Source: Emydura subglobosa | Taxonomy: Eukaryota; Chordata; Testudines; Chelidae | Assembly: GCA_007922225.1 (NCBI GenBank) | Contig: ML679969.1 | Location: 20,788,932-20,852,931, forward strand | Direction: 5' to 3' | DNA length: 64,000 nt | In this document: piece by piece, positions 42,916-53,612 of the stretch | How positions within the stretch are numbered: position 1 is the first letter of the stretch | Layout: each line of letters begins with the position of its first letter | Notes under the pieces: generated by a model | Told to the model about the DNA's origin: nothing | What the model saw: only the letters and a program-made list of their open reading frames with translations | The model's database searches: none | Translations under genes and position numbers: made by a program

Positions 42916-45442
42916 TATAGAGGGGCCGTTCTCAGCAGCTGACTGCCAAACAGGAGCCGGACGTGGCTGAGCGAACAGAAGATCAGAAGAGTCCTATGAT
43001 TTCAGCTCTGACTGTTTGCTAGTGTTGCGTTTTTTAAATGACTTTTTAGGACAGTTGAGATGATGCCTGTGGCCTGAGCTATGACTAGGGCTGGCCAGAA
43101 AACAACAATTCATGTTGAGAAACATTTTGAGGTGTCTAAAACCAGCCAGTTTGAAATTCTGCGAAAAAGACACCCTGTCCCCAGCATCTGCCAAGAGCCC
43201 AGCGGCCAAGATGGTGATGTGGCATACCCTGGTTCAAGGCCTTGCTCTCTCTGATCCGGGATCAGCTTTGAGCAGCACTTGTTGATATGCACAATCTGGA
43301 CAAAAGGTTAGACTTTAACTCTCCATCAGAGTCAAAAGCCTTTTCCTCCTCATCTCCCAGGGTCGGGGCTCAATTTTTACATGCCTCACAATAGCGATGG
43401 GTTTTTCTGCATACACCGGCTGGCTCCCATGGCGACAGCGCATGTCCCTCCACGTGCTGTGTGGCCCTGTTCCTGAAAATGCAGTTCTTTTATTCTTTTA
43501 TTCTTTTATTCTCAGCAATTGGCTTTGTTTGACTTTTGCCTGTTCTATTCTGTTGTTCTCCTTTTAGCCCAGATGCGTATGTTTCAGGAACAAACCACAC
43601 TCTATTTTGAACAATAACGGTTGTTTTTTAAGCCAGCATTCAAGCATTCTGGCACTCCGCCTGCTTTGCTCTCACACTGACCTGCCAGCAATGCCCTGCT
43701 AAGGTGCCTCTTGTCATGGGAGTCATGTTGAGCTCTCTGATTCCCAGGCATGCCCTGTGCAGCATACGTTCTGTGCGCTGGGCTGGGCTGGGGTCTTTCG
43801 CCATGATACATTGATCCTGTTTCCAAGCAGCTTGAAAGCTGTGGTTACAAACGAAGGTCCGTTCACACTTGTAAAACTGGGGCAGGTATTAACTTCATTT
43901 CCCAGTTCTCAGACCATGGTGATGGGTTCTATCCAGGAACTAGCACTGCCAGAGAAGGACTGGTGGATGTCACACCTACACGTCTTGCCCAGTTGCCTGA
44001 CTCCCACTTTCTGGGCATGAAAATGCCAGAGCCAGTTGGAGAAGAAACTGGGAGAAAATTGTGGTTTTTGCCCAGCTTTAAGGTCTTGTATTCCTTGATT
44101 TTCTGTGCTGTTTGGTTTCCCATGAGGACCTGTCCCATATGTGCTGGGTGGGTGGAAGCACTTGCCAGATATTGGTTGGAACCTGGTGTTGGTGGCTGCC
44201 TTGTACTTGTTGGAAATAGACCTCCCACTCCTGCTCCAGTTCAGCTGTTACCAGGGAGGGGGCAGTCGCTCCTGTTTCAGGCTTGGATCCACTCAGAACT
44301 TGGAGGGATCACATTGTTTGCACCCCTTATCCTTGCACTGTCTGCATTCATTCAGTGACTGCACCAACACGTCTTGATTGCATTGGAGACATTTTTACTG
44401 GCACGTATTTAACCTTCCAAGTGCCATCCAGAGTACATTTACGTTTATACTGGGAGCAGGGCCAGCCCTAGATCCCAGAGGTGTGTCTTCGGTGCCCCTC
44501 TCCATTTCAGGGCCGCCCATCTTCGGCCCCCCCACATATGTACACTTTCATAATGACACAATAAAACAAGGTTCACAGTATCACAGCTGGGCTCTCACTT
44601 CACTTCGTTCTTATCTCTCCCTGACTGACTGGTGATACCCTGCCCCATATAAACCCACCAGGGTATATACGCCAGGGCTGACAACTTTCTAGGAGGTTCG
44701 CGGAAATTGTCGTTCACAGAAAGTCTGGAAGGGTTCACGAAATTCTACAAATGTTCAAAACATTCTAGGAGGTTAATGACAAATGAATCCGCCTATGGAA
44801 TACCTGGAACATTTTACTTCAAACATTTGATTTTCCATTTTGTTGCTAACAACAAAAACAGCTCCCCGAGCTCGGCACTTCCCATGCTTGGCACCCCAGG
44901 GGGTCGCCTGGGTTGTCTGCTCCTAAATCCACCCCTGGCTGGGAGGCAGCAGCTCCTCTCCCCTCTATGCAGAGGCTTTAGGGGTGTGGTCCCTTTGGAA
45001 ACATGTGTTGTATGAGGACAGTCAAAGTGGGGATAGTCAAATTGCCCATGGAGACAGTCCCCTGGTATCATTCGTGTTTAGTTGTTGGGTCTGATTTGCC
45101 CCCTTTTGGGCAGTCATTCACACCACAGCAATGTGCCACCAATGGAACTGGGGAGCATCTTCTACCTGCAGGGTACAGTTAGAATGAGTAACAGAGTGTC
45201 AGACCCCAGGAGTTCAGGATGGTGGCCCAAATCTGCCAGGGCGTGCTATGCCTGCTTCTGAATTGATACAGGACAAAAGAACAGGAGACATGGAACAAAA
45301 AATAATGACAAGGCAAACTTCAAACCCACTCCACACACACACACAACCCCCTCAAGCAGAAGCAAAGGGAAGTGAGATGCAAACAAAGCAATCCCAGTGA
45401 TGGGGGGTTGTATCGAGCCTTTCTTCCCCTCCGCTGCCACCT
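42916..45442. other. No gene recognised; old repeat pieces
   Basis: 43,085-43,180 (GGGCTGGCCAGAAAACAACA, CATTTTGAGGTGTCTAAAAC) looks like another copy of the AT-rich repeat of 42,765. CCCATGGCGAC at 43,426-43,436 is another RFX-like word. Apart from these and the microsatellite at 43,485, nothing is supported. 44,640-45,060 is AT-richer unique DNA. Confidence 0.4.
43485..43512 (+). repeat. 8-bp microsatellite
   Basis: TTCTTTTA is repeated three and a half times. It is likely to vary in length. It is not linked to a CR1 tail, which would carry ATTCTATG-like units. Confidence 0.8.
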
Positions 45443-45710
45443 GGGTGTCTACGCCAGAGCTGGAAGTGTGATTTCCAGCTCAGGTAGCCATACTCAGCCT
45501 AGCTCTGATAGCCTAGTGCACTAAAAATAGCCATGTGGCCGTGGTGTGCAAGTGCAAGTACAAGCAAAACACCCCAAGCATGATCCACCTGAGATTCTAG
45601 GCATGCACTTGGCATTTAGCCTGTCCCACTGCTCACACTATCAGAGCTAGTGCAGGTGTATCTCCCTGAGCTGGAAATTACACCTCCAGCTCCAGTACAG
45701 TTGTGCCCTT
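45443..45710. mobile_element. Palindromic MITE-like element (copy 3, most complete)
   Basis: Inverted arms of about 65-70 bases bound a 268-base element. The left arm (45,443-45,510) contains GAGCTGGAAGTGTGATTTCC, AGCTCAGGTAG and TAGCTCTGATAG. The right arm (45,639-45,708) contains CTATCAGAGCTAGTGCAGG, TATCTCCCTGAGCTGGAAAT and TACACCTCCAGCTCCAGTAC, which is its mirror. The centre holds CACTAAAAATAGCCATG. It is a non-coding DNA-transposon derivative. Copies 1 and 2 are at 6030 and 15,174. Confidence 0.75.
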
Positions 45711-45749
45711 AGTTAGGTCGAGGCAGAGACTGTGTACTGCTTTTTTACA

Positions 45750-45900
45750 GCACCATGCACAAAAAAACCCAATAAGAGTCCTGTAGCATTTTAAAGACTA
45801 ACAAATTTCATTTCTGCAGGCATAAACTTTCGTGGACTGTAGCCCACTTGACATCTGATGATGTACACAGACTAACATGGCTACCTCTCTGGAACTTTTC
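45750..45900. mobile_element. Reptile interspersed repeat with AAAGACTAACA word
   Basis: GAGTCCTGTAGCATTTTAAA, GACTAACAAATTTC, GCATAAACTTTCGTGGACTG, TAGCCCACTTGACATCTGAT and an end ACAGACTAACATGGCTACCT form a recognisable turtle repeat. I recall it in both directions, with GGTAGCCATGTTAGTCTG on the other strand. The class is unknown to me. The copy is about 150 bases. Confidence 0.6.
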
Positions 45901-46448
45901 ACCACGCACAGAAAGGGCACAATAGTTCTCTGGGTCCTAGGCTTGCAGCCCATTAGCACCGGCAGTCCTGAACATGTTATGTCAGGGAAGCAGGACTCAT
46001 TGCACAGACGTGTAAGACATTGTGCAGCAGACTGGATTGTGGTGCACTGACATTTATTGCAGCTGGGTAGTCCAACAGCCTTGCTTGGTGTTCGACGCTG
46101 TCTAACTTGCCGTTCCCATCGGGTAGCAGGGGCACTTAGGTAGAGAGTTGGTTTTGTGCCACTCTTTAGAAATTTGCCAAGTACCAAACTGAGCTGTTAA
46201 AAACCATCCTGGGAATGTGTTCAATGCTGTTTTGCCTGGGTGTAGCCACCTGGCCAAAATCACCATCACATTCTTCTCAGCAAACAGCAATTGGGTTTCT
46301 TGTTCAGAAAATGCACTAGACTTGGTGCATTACTCTCATCTGCTCCAAGGGGCCCACTTGAACCTGACGTGCTCAATATCCTATCTATCTCCGGAGGGTC
46401 TGAGCACCCAGCTGCCTTTATTGTATTTAGCCTCCCAGCCCCTGTGCA
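45901..46448. other. No gene recognised
   Basis: Unique DNA. No supported feature. Confidence 0.4.
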
Positions 46449-46449
46449 G

Positions 46450-46567
46450 CAGAGCAGGATGATGGCCCCCATTGTACCAATAGGGAATAAAGCCCAGAGG
46501 GGCCAAGGTCACACAGAGCAGCAGAGAAGGGAGAAGACCCTACGTCTTTCAAATCCTACATTAGTAC
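46450..46567 (-). mobile_element. MIR/CORE-SINE fragment, antisense
   Basis: GATGGCCCCCATTGTACCAA, TAGGGAATAAAGCCCAGAGG, GGCCAAGGTCACACAGAGCA and GACCCTACGTCTTTCAAATC follow antisense MIR order (CCCCATTTTACAGATGAGGAA.CTGAGGC..AAGGTCACACAGC). The copy is degraded. Confidence 0.6.
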
Positions 46568-46664
46568 CCTGAACATGGGGTCAGCATCAGGGCTTTGGGG
46601 GTGTCAGTGGGAGGTTCTCAGGTGTGCGCCAATGATTTGTATTTTCTGCTTTGCAGTGCTGCAG

Positions 46665-46800
46665 TATTGCCAACTTCAAGAGATCAGAAATCATGAGTCA
46701 GTTCCCCGCAAAATCATGAGATTGGCCAAAAAACAGGAGATTATTTTTTTTTAAAAAAAGATTCTATTGTGTTTTTTAGGTCAGTCTCTTGATTTTTGAA
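46665..46800 (+). mobile_element. ATCATGAGAT-type reptile repeat (copy 3)
   Basis: TATTGCCAACTTCAAGAGAT, AATCATGAGTCAGTTCCCCG, AAAATCATGAGATTGGCC, a T9-A7 stretch and GTCAGTCTCTTGATTTTTGA match the 5' half of the repeat at 17,890. It is truncated after the A/T-rich centre. Confidence 0.55.
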
Positions 46801-46924
46801 TGACCCTGGCCCATCCCCAGGGTGTGTGCATGTGGCAATTAGTGTCACACACTCTCCAATATGTTGTGGGTTAGGTGATTCTGGTCACTACTGCAAGAGG
46901 TCTCACCCCCACATCTGCCTGTCT

Positions 46925-47125
46925 CTTATCCAGCAATTAATCCTGTTGCCCAGTCCCCCATCAGATCTGTCTCCACCCAACCCCCTCCAATTCACCCCCC
47001 TCAGTTCAGTTCCCCAGCCCCCATCATCACCACCCCATCCATTCACCCTCCCAACACTCACCCCATCTGCTCAGAATCCACCAACAGACAGACCTCCCAC
47101 CCCATCAGCCCCCACCCTCCTCACT
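46925..47125 (-). repeat. C-rich, G-poor tract
   Basis: For about 200 bases the plus strand is mostly C with A and T and very little G (for example CCCACCCCATCAGCCCCCAC). The complementary strand is G-rich with many GG to GGGGGG runs. No repeat unit is clear. Confidence 0.6.
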
Positions 47126-47396
47126 TTAGCCCACTGGCAGCTCCCAGGCCATAGTTCAGCCCTCCCAACCTCACCTCTGCTTCTCTTAGGTTCTTCACCC
47201 TCCCCAGGCCTAGGGGGCTGCAGTGGAGTCCCCTCTTCCACTTCCCAGGCTGGTAGGGGAGCAGCTGCCCAGGACTGAGAGCGGAGGAGCCCCAGGCTGG
47301 GGCTGACAACGGGAACCCCAGCCACCCCAGGATTGACAGCAGGAGTGCCCACCAGGGCTGGCTGACAGCGGGAGCCCTGGCCATCACAGCAATTTC
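47126..47396. other. No gene recognised
   Basis: GC-rich DNA. Open frames on the minus strand here come from the C-rich composition. Confidence 0.4.
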
Positions 47397-47514
47397 TAGG
47401 TAAAATTAATCCTGACTCATGATAGATCTCTCACATGGCAGGGCAGCTGAAAACAAAAGTCCTGACATGTGAGAGTTCTACTGCAAGATCATGAGCCAGG
47501 GTTAATTTTACCTA
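47397..47514. mobile_element. 118-bp hairpin (fold-back) element
   Basis: The left arm 47,397-47,423 (TAGGTAAAATTAATCC then TGACTCATGAT) and the right arm 47,488-47,514 are inverted with 25 of 27 matches. A second perfect 10-bp inverted pair (CTCTCACATG at 47,428, CATGTGAGAG at 47,466) lies inside. Together they form one long stem. It is probably a non-autonomous transposon relic or part of the ATCATGAG-type repeat that flanks it. Any RNA read through it would fold strongly. Confidence 0.7.
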
Positions 47515-47623
47515 AAAATCACATCTCTCATGATAAAGTCACAAGAGCTGGCGTGTCTGGGTACTAGGGAAGGACATGCAGTGACATCACACCGGGGTGC
47601 AACTAATGGGTCTTCTCAATCCC

Positions 47624-48084
47624 ACTTATCTTTGTAACAGACTCAAGCAAATATTGCAAAGAGATCCCGCAGATATTAGTTCCCATTTCTAAGCAACCTC
47701 ATGTTCATGCTCCTGTTGTGTTCCCATTCTGCAAACGCCCTGGGGACCGAGGTTCTCAAGACAGGTTGGCTAAAGTGTTCGAAGGTAAGTGGATAGAAGA
47801 GAATATTCAGGGCAAATGGATTATGCATACTGGAAATCGTATTCTAAGACATATACTCATCCAATCAGGGGGCAGAAACATACCATATGACCTAGATGTC
47901 CAATCAAAAGAGCTACAATATTGACTGTATAAAACCAACCAGTTGTACACAAGCAACAGGCCAAGAATTGCCTCTCGGACGTATCCACCAAATAACTCTA
48001 ACAGGGATATTTGAACGTCATGGACAATTCGCCAGCAGAGAAAGAGACTGAATTTGCAGACTCAATTGTTAGTTACAGATAAGT
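47624..48084 (+). mobile_element. Candidate promoter-bearing element of uncertain class
   Basis: Inverted ends ACTTATCTTTGTAAC (47,624-47,638) and GTTACAGATAAGT (48,072-48,084) bound a 461-base segment. The inner limits TGTAAC...GTTACA give TG...CA ends like an LTR. Inside, CCAAT at 47,871 and 47,900 and TATAAAA at 47,928-47,934 are spaced like a real promoter. No AATAAA follows, and no clear duplication flanks it, so an LTR, a DNA-transposon derivative, and a promoter that merely happens to lie between the words are all possible. Confidence 0.4.
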
Positions 48085-48257
48085 CCCCCTGCTCCACTTC
48101 CCACTCACCTTGTCTGTTCTCTCGTAAGGTTGTGGCTGCTGGCTCTGTCCCAGCGTAAAGCTTGGCTGACAAAGTCCCAAATTTTGCCCCTGCCTAATTC
48201 AGGCTGATCTCTTGTGGTTTGGTTGGTTTTAACTCATGCCACAATTTAGTGCACAGG
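48085..48257. other. Short spacer, nothing recognised
   Basis: Unique DNA between the two elements. It ends in ACAGG, the presumed target duplication of the next LTR. Confidence 0.4.
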
Positions 48258-49397
48258 TGTGACAGGGTCCCCAGGGTGCAACCTAGACAGTGGGACCACT
48301 GAGCCCTCCCAATGCACCAGCCTGGGCTGCCTCTGACACTGTGATGCTGATGTCAAGCTACAAACCTCTGACAGGCACTGTGCTTACCCAGACATCCCCA
48401 GGCAGGGACACACCCAGCTGAGTTACAAGAATGATCTCCTAGCCACTCGTGAATCAACAATAGGGAGGCTCCAGCCAGTTCCCCCCAGCTCCCCATCCTT
48501 GTACCCCAGAACTGTACCATCTTGCACTGGTCAGCAGCCTGGCCAGTGTAAGTTCACCACTCCCTCAGTGTAGAATGGACACACACCAGCCTTTGTAAAC
48601 TGAGCTGAGATTTCCCAAGCGCTTCACCCAAAAACGCACTGTTTTAGGTAAAATATAAAATAGATCAATTAACTTCAGAAAGATCGATTTTAAGTGATTA
48701 TAAGTAGCAGGCACAGAGATCAGAGTTCATTACTTAAGAAACAAAAGTAAATTCAGTCTAAATTCTACAAACTAAGCAGGATTTGAATCAATCAATGTCT
48801 CATCCTGACAGATGGTACATGTTTCTTTTCCTCAATACACAGACTGGACTCCCGTTTCCAGCCTGGGACCGCCCTTCCCAAGTTCAAAGTCTTTGTCTTC
48901 CAGACATTCTTCCAGGTGCTGAGATGGGGGGAGAGAGGCCAAGTGATGATGTCTCTTTTATACTCTTTTATACTATCTTCCAACTTGCTGGAAAGATCCT
49001 CACTGTGATGTAGAAGTCAGGCAGCCCCCACTGGACAGGCAGTCTCCATTGCCTACATGCTCTGTCTGAGAAGTCTCTGGGGTGGTTGCTGGGATAGTGG
49101 ATTCCCTCTAATGGGCATCAGCACTGTCTGAGCAGTGATGGATACCCCTTTGTTGTAACTGACAGGCTGCTTGAGGGTGTTCCCAACCTCACTAGACACT
49201 TCAGTAACACACAGAGCAAAACTTTGTAACTTCCCGTATAATGCTCCCCAAACATCCACCAGGAGATTAATGTTCAGCAGATGAAGACTTTTCAAATGAT
49301 ACCTCACAAAGCAGGCACTGTACCAAACGTATCACAATCAGAACACGGTGGTGAATATGGGGGTTGTAAGTGCTACTTTGAGGTACAGAATGTCACA
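48258..49397 (-). mobile_element. Solo LTR of an endogenous retrovirus-like element, 1.14 kb
   Basis: The segment starts TGTGACA and ends TGTCACA, a 7-bp perfect inverted repeat with TG...CA ends. It is flanked by ACAGG (48,253-48,257) and ACAAG (49,398-49,402), a 5-base duplication with one change. On the minus strand two TATAAAA words (48,956-48,962 and 48,966-48,972, in TATAAAAGAGTATAAAAGAG) lie about 430 bases from the start, as expected for a U3 promoter. I recall a closely similar LTR in turtles. No internal coding region adjoins it, so it is a solo LTR. No polyadenylation hexamer was recognised. Confidence 0.75.
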
Positions 49398-49402
49398 ACA
49401 AG

Positions 49403-49795
49403 AATTTAATCCAGTTCAGTATTTGGAGCCCAAGGTAAGAGCATTTAGTGCTTGAAATGGAAAATTCCCTGCCTGGGCCTTCGCTGCAAGCTGATGTTGG
49501 CTGGGGACCCAGCACTGGCTGAATTCTCCACGTGGTGCTAAATGCCCATCTGAGGTTTCTTCTGGTAAATCCACCATGCCCAGATCTGCTTGGTTGGCAG
49601 TGCTAATCCCAGGTAAAACAAGAGCCTGCCTCATTATCAGGAGTTTATAGTAAGGATAAAGACCTTTGCATGATGGACACAGTAAGTGGGCATCTTTATT
49701 AAGCTTGATAATACTTCCCTCAGTGACTAAGATAGATTGCCACTCTCCAGGGCCCTCATATGGGTCTACACAGGAGTACACTGGAAGATTTATAA
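49403..49795. other. Unrecognised segment with a stop-free minus-strand reading
   Basis: Between the LTR and the CR1 the minus strand stays open for about 125 codons. The reading includes INLPVYSCVDPYEGPGEWQS, then SIIKLNKDAHLLCPSCKG (a CxxC pair). Its composition is more protein-like than the GC-driven frames elsewhere, but I match it to nothing, and it has no clear start, since the frame runs in from CR1 sequence. It may be a fragment of an old mobile element or a chance reading. Confidence 0.2.
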
Positions 49796-49796
49796 T

Positions 49797-50435
49797 ACTC
49801 ATAGATTCCTGCATTCCAAGGCTAGAAGGGACCATTGTGACCATCCAGTCTGACCTCCTGTATAACACAGGCCAGGGAACTGTCCCCAAATAATTCCTAG
49901 AGCAGAGCTTTTAGAAAAAAATCCCATTTTGATTGAAAAATTGTCAGTGATGGAAAATCCACCCTGACCTTTGGTAAATTGTTCCAGTGGTTAATTACTC
50001 TCGCTGCTAAAAAAAGTGTGCCTTATTTCAGTTTGAATTTGTCTAGCTTCAGCTTCCAGCCACTGGATTATGCTAGACCTTCTCTGCTAGACTGAAGAGC
50101 CCATTATTAAATATTTCCTCCCCTGTAGGTACTTATAGACTGTGATCAAGTCACCCCTGAACCTTCTCTTTGTTAAGATAAATAGATTGAGCTCTTTGAG
50201 TCTACAACTAGAAGGCAGGTTTTCTAATCCTTTAATAATTCTTGTAGCTCTTCTCTGAACACTTTACAATTTATCAACATCCTTCTTGAATTGTGGTTAC
50301 CAGAACAGGACACAGGATTTCAGCAGCCATCACACCAGTGACAAATCCAGAGGTAAAATAACCTTTCTGCTCCTACTCATGATTCCCCTATATATGCAGC
50401 CCAGGATCACATTAGCTCTTTTAATTCAATGGGAA
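49797..50435 (-). mobile_element. CR1 LINE 3' part, antisense, ~640 bp
   Basis: On the plus strand the element reads backwards from its tail: CTCATAGATTCCTGCATTCC, AAGGCTAGAAGGGACCATTG, CCAGTCTGACCTCCTGTATA, AATTCCTAGAGCAGAGCTTT, CCAGTGGTTAATTACTCTCG, CTTCAGCTTCCAGCCACTGG, TCAAGTCACCCCTGAACC, TTAAGATAAATAGATTGAGC, TAATTCTTGTAGCTCTTCTC and AGCCCAGGATCACATTAGCT. It is one of the best-preserved CR1 copies here. It is 5'-truncated, with only the end of ORF2 and the 3' region left. Confidence 0.85.
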
Positions 50436-53400
50436 GCTAGTTACAGGGCATTTCACTTGCCATGCTGGGCACTCTGTTACAGATGGCACACTTCCCAGGC
50501 TATGCTGGGCAACTTTGCTAGCGAAGGGGCATTTGCCAGGCAGCACTGGGCAGCTCTGTTGGACAGTGCATTCCTAGCCAATGTGCTTAGCCCGTGATGA
50601 TCTCTTTCCCTTTCTCTGTCTTGCTAATATTTTTTTTATGAATCAATCTTTATTCTGTCCTTTCCTTGGATAGGAGTGAGTGAATAATGCAAACATTGGC
50701 TCAAGGATACTCAGATGCAAGGCCTTGTAATCTTACAGCAAAGGGTATCCAGAAATATTACAGAGAGTACAGATTACACAGCAGATTTCAAGTGGTGTCA
50801 ACAGAGGCAAAATGCTTGGCTGTTTCCTTTGCCTTTGTTTGTTTGTGGTGATGCATTTTCTATGATTCCCATTTCTATGAAATGTCATGCTGCATTATAC
50901 CCTTTTCAAAGTGATGCAGATGCAAACAGCTTTGTCTCTCTCAGGGCCAAAATCTTTCCACTTGAGACAACCATCATCACAGGCATCTATTCCCTCGGGC
51001 CACCCCCAAGGACACCCTCCATCTTACCGGAGCCTCTAAGCCACTCCCACGATGGCTCTTCGCTTTGCCTGCCCTGGGAAGCAGGACAGGGCAGAGCTAT
51101 TGTCCCGGCTGTGTGGGTGGGGAGCCCATCCTTCATCAGGAAGAGCAGCCTCCCCTTGCACCTCTGGAAGGATCTAACCAAACTCTCGCCTGGACCCATC
51201 ATGTCTGCGTCCCTCTGATGCTCCTGAGAGGAGTGCAAGCTATTGGGGAAGGAGTGGGGAGGACTGGGGTGATGGCAGGCTGTGCCCAGCTCTCACCACT
51301 CCAGCAAATACTTCTGGCTGGGGAAGGCACCCTCTCCCAGGGTGGTGGCCAGGCCCCAGTGTGCGACTCTTCCTGGTCACTCCTAACCCAGGGAACCCCC
51401 CTCCAGCGACCAGGGCAGGATCCTTCCCTAAAAAAATGCAGACAGCCTCTTCCATGGTGGCTTGAGCCCAGAAAATATCCCTGGCCTCTCCAGGGTAGCA
51501 GGCAGGTCCCAATCTCAGCCTGGCAGCCTTCTCTTGCCCCTCCCCCCACAGCAATTCTCCCCCCATTGAACGGCCGCAGGACTCCCACTCGCTGCACCCC
51601 GCAGGCAAAGGAGTAATAAGACCCTTCACCAAGCCCAGGGCTGTGGGCCCCCCACACCTGGCTCCCTCCTTCCTAATTCTCACTGCTCAGTGGGGCCCAC
51701 AGGAACCTCCCAAGCCATACTGCTGTCTGCCCCCAGGGGACGGTGCTGGGAAAGCCCTAAAACACAAGGGCCTGCCCACAGACAGAGGCGTGCTCAGCGC
51801 CCCAAGAACTCTGAGAAGCCCCCCGACTTGAGCTCCTGCCCCTCTACTGTTACCCTAGCCGTCTTCTTCTGGTGAGGAGCTGCCAGTGCCTCAGGCTGAG
51901 CAGGATGGGCCCGAGGCCAGGTGTACAAAGGGAGAGGCACTGACTCCCAGCCATGCCCGGAGTAGGGGGCTCTTATGCAGGGGCAGCTCTCAGGGAAGCC
52001 AGGGGATGTAGTACTGGCCCTCGCTTGCCTCTGGATCTTGGTAGACTTGCCCTCAGCACCTCCAGCTCTTGCTCTGCAGCCAGAGTGGGGGGACAGGGTC
52101 TGGCTTCGGTGACGTTTGGAGCTCTGAGGCGGCTAAGCTAGGATCAGCACCTTTTCTGCCCTGTGTTTACTGGATCATTGCCATCAGCTGCAGGGACCGT
52201 GCACAGCCAGACACGGCATCAGCAAGGCACTGGCAGTGGCAAAGTGCAGCCATGGAGCATCACCAATAGGTTTGGGAGTATCTGTGTAAGCAGGGTCTGA
52301 AGGATCTATCCTCTGCTGAGCAAGCTAGGGAAAGGGGAACAGGCTGCAGGACCAGGCTGTATTTGCATGAGAACACCCACAATGCCGAGGTGCTCAGCGT
52401 GATGGAGCTGCTTTGCCCAAATGGTCACTTTGGTTAGTGTTGGGTTACAAATCACTTTACTGTTACAAATCACAGGGGTAACGAAATGTTGTTCCTTTTA
52501 TTGTATGAGCAAAGGGCAGCAGAACTGTGCCTAGCCTGGTCTGACAGAAGAGTCTCTCTCATGTGAACCGAACTCACTCAGTAAGCAGGGGGCTCGGGCA
52601 CAAATAACTGTGGAAAATAGAGGGGATGTTCAAAAATGGAGCTAATTAAGGTATCATTAAGTGTCTCTTTGCATTGTTAAGTGATCTGGGACAGGGTGCC
52701 TGTCTAGCCTCCCTTCTCAGTGAAGTTTTAAAAGCTGAAAATCATTGAGAGCTGGGAGGAACATGAGGAGATTGACCTGCAGAAGGTGCTGGGGTGCATC
52801 GGTGCAGTCAGCATGAGCCGTACAGTAGAGCAAGCAAGGAGCCTTCTTTTCCCCTCTCCCCAACCAGGCTGGGAAGTGAAGTCTGCAGCTGCACCTCTAG
52901 ACTCTGGCCCTGCCTTGGATAAGGATGGCACCTGTGAGTGGGGGGCTGTGATGGGAGGGGCACATTAAAGGAACTTCTGATTGCTGGACTTAAGAACCTG
53001 AAGCAAAAGGAAATTGCCCCATGTACTCTGCAGTGGATGTTTTGTTCCTGGTTTTGTGTGTGTGAATCTTGCTTGCAGCATTTTCTCAAGTCAATGCCAG
53101 GTTACTTTTCGCTTAGAGTGGAGGTGAGGGGGAGCCCTTTCCGGCAATCCCCACACAGACAAGAGGTTCATTAGCACAGAGCCATCATGGCCCAGTGCCT
53201 GAGGAACTGAGGCCCAGCCACATCCTCTTGTCCCCAGGGCAGTGGGTAGGCAGGCATCTCTTAACCCCTTCCAAAGCCAGTGCCAGGAGAGGCCAAACCC
53301 CATAGAGCACAGGCAGGGACCAGTGGCAGCGACTCCCTGCCCCAGTGGGCACTGGGGGGAAAGGTGGCCCTGTGGAACTGGTGGAGAGGCCTGGAAGATT

Positions 53401-53481
53401 GGGGGAGCACTGGGGTCACTGAGGAGCTGAGAGGCAGGACAAGGAGCTCGGTGGAGCTAAGAGCCAAGGCAGAGGGGGACC
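50436..53481. other. No gene recognised
   Basis: A 3-kb GC-leaning stretch without a recognised element. Overlapping frames at 51,065-51,683 on both strands show no domain. 52,430-52,520 is AT-richer, with a TTACAAATCAC word repeated at 52,445 and 52,464. Confidence 0.4.
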
Positions 53482-53600
53482 TGTGATGAAGTGGAGATAT
53501 TCTTGGGGTTTTCTCTGAGTGCTATGTGTGTGCCTCTGTTTCCCCATATGTTACTTACTTATTTCAGTGATGGGACCTGGGTGTGTGATCATTGCAGAGG

Positions 53601-53612
53601 CCACTAGAGGGC
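53601..53612 (+). promoter_or_regulatory. CTCF-like core motif inside the LTR
   Basis: CCACTAGAGGGC fits the vertebrate CTCF core CCASYAGRKGGC at every position. It lies in the U3 part of the solo LTR. CTCF organises chromatin loops and boundaries, and transposable elements are known to spread its sites. Binding here is inferred from the motif alone. Confidence 0.45.

Noticed and set aside
47717..47924. Small plus-strand gene with a good splice donor (GAAGGTAAGT near 47,784)
   Set aside because: The donor lies upstream of the TATA box of the same segment and the frame carries no domain, so it is probably chance.
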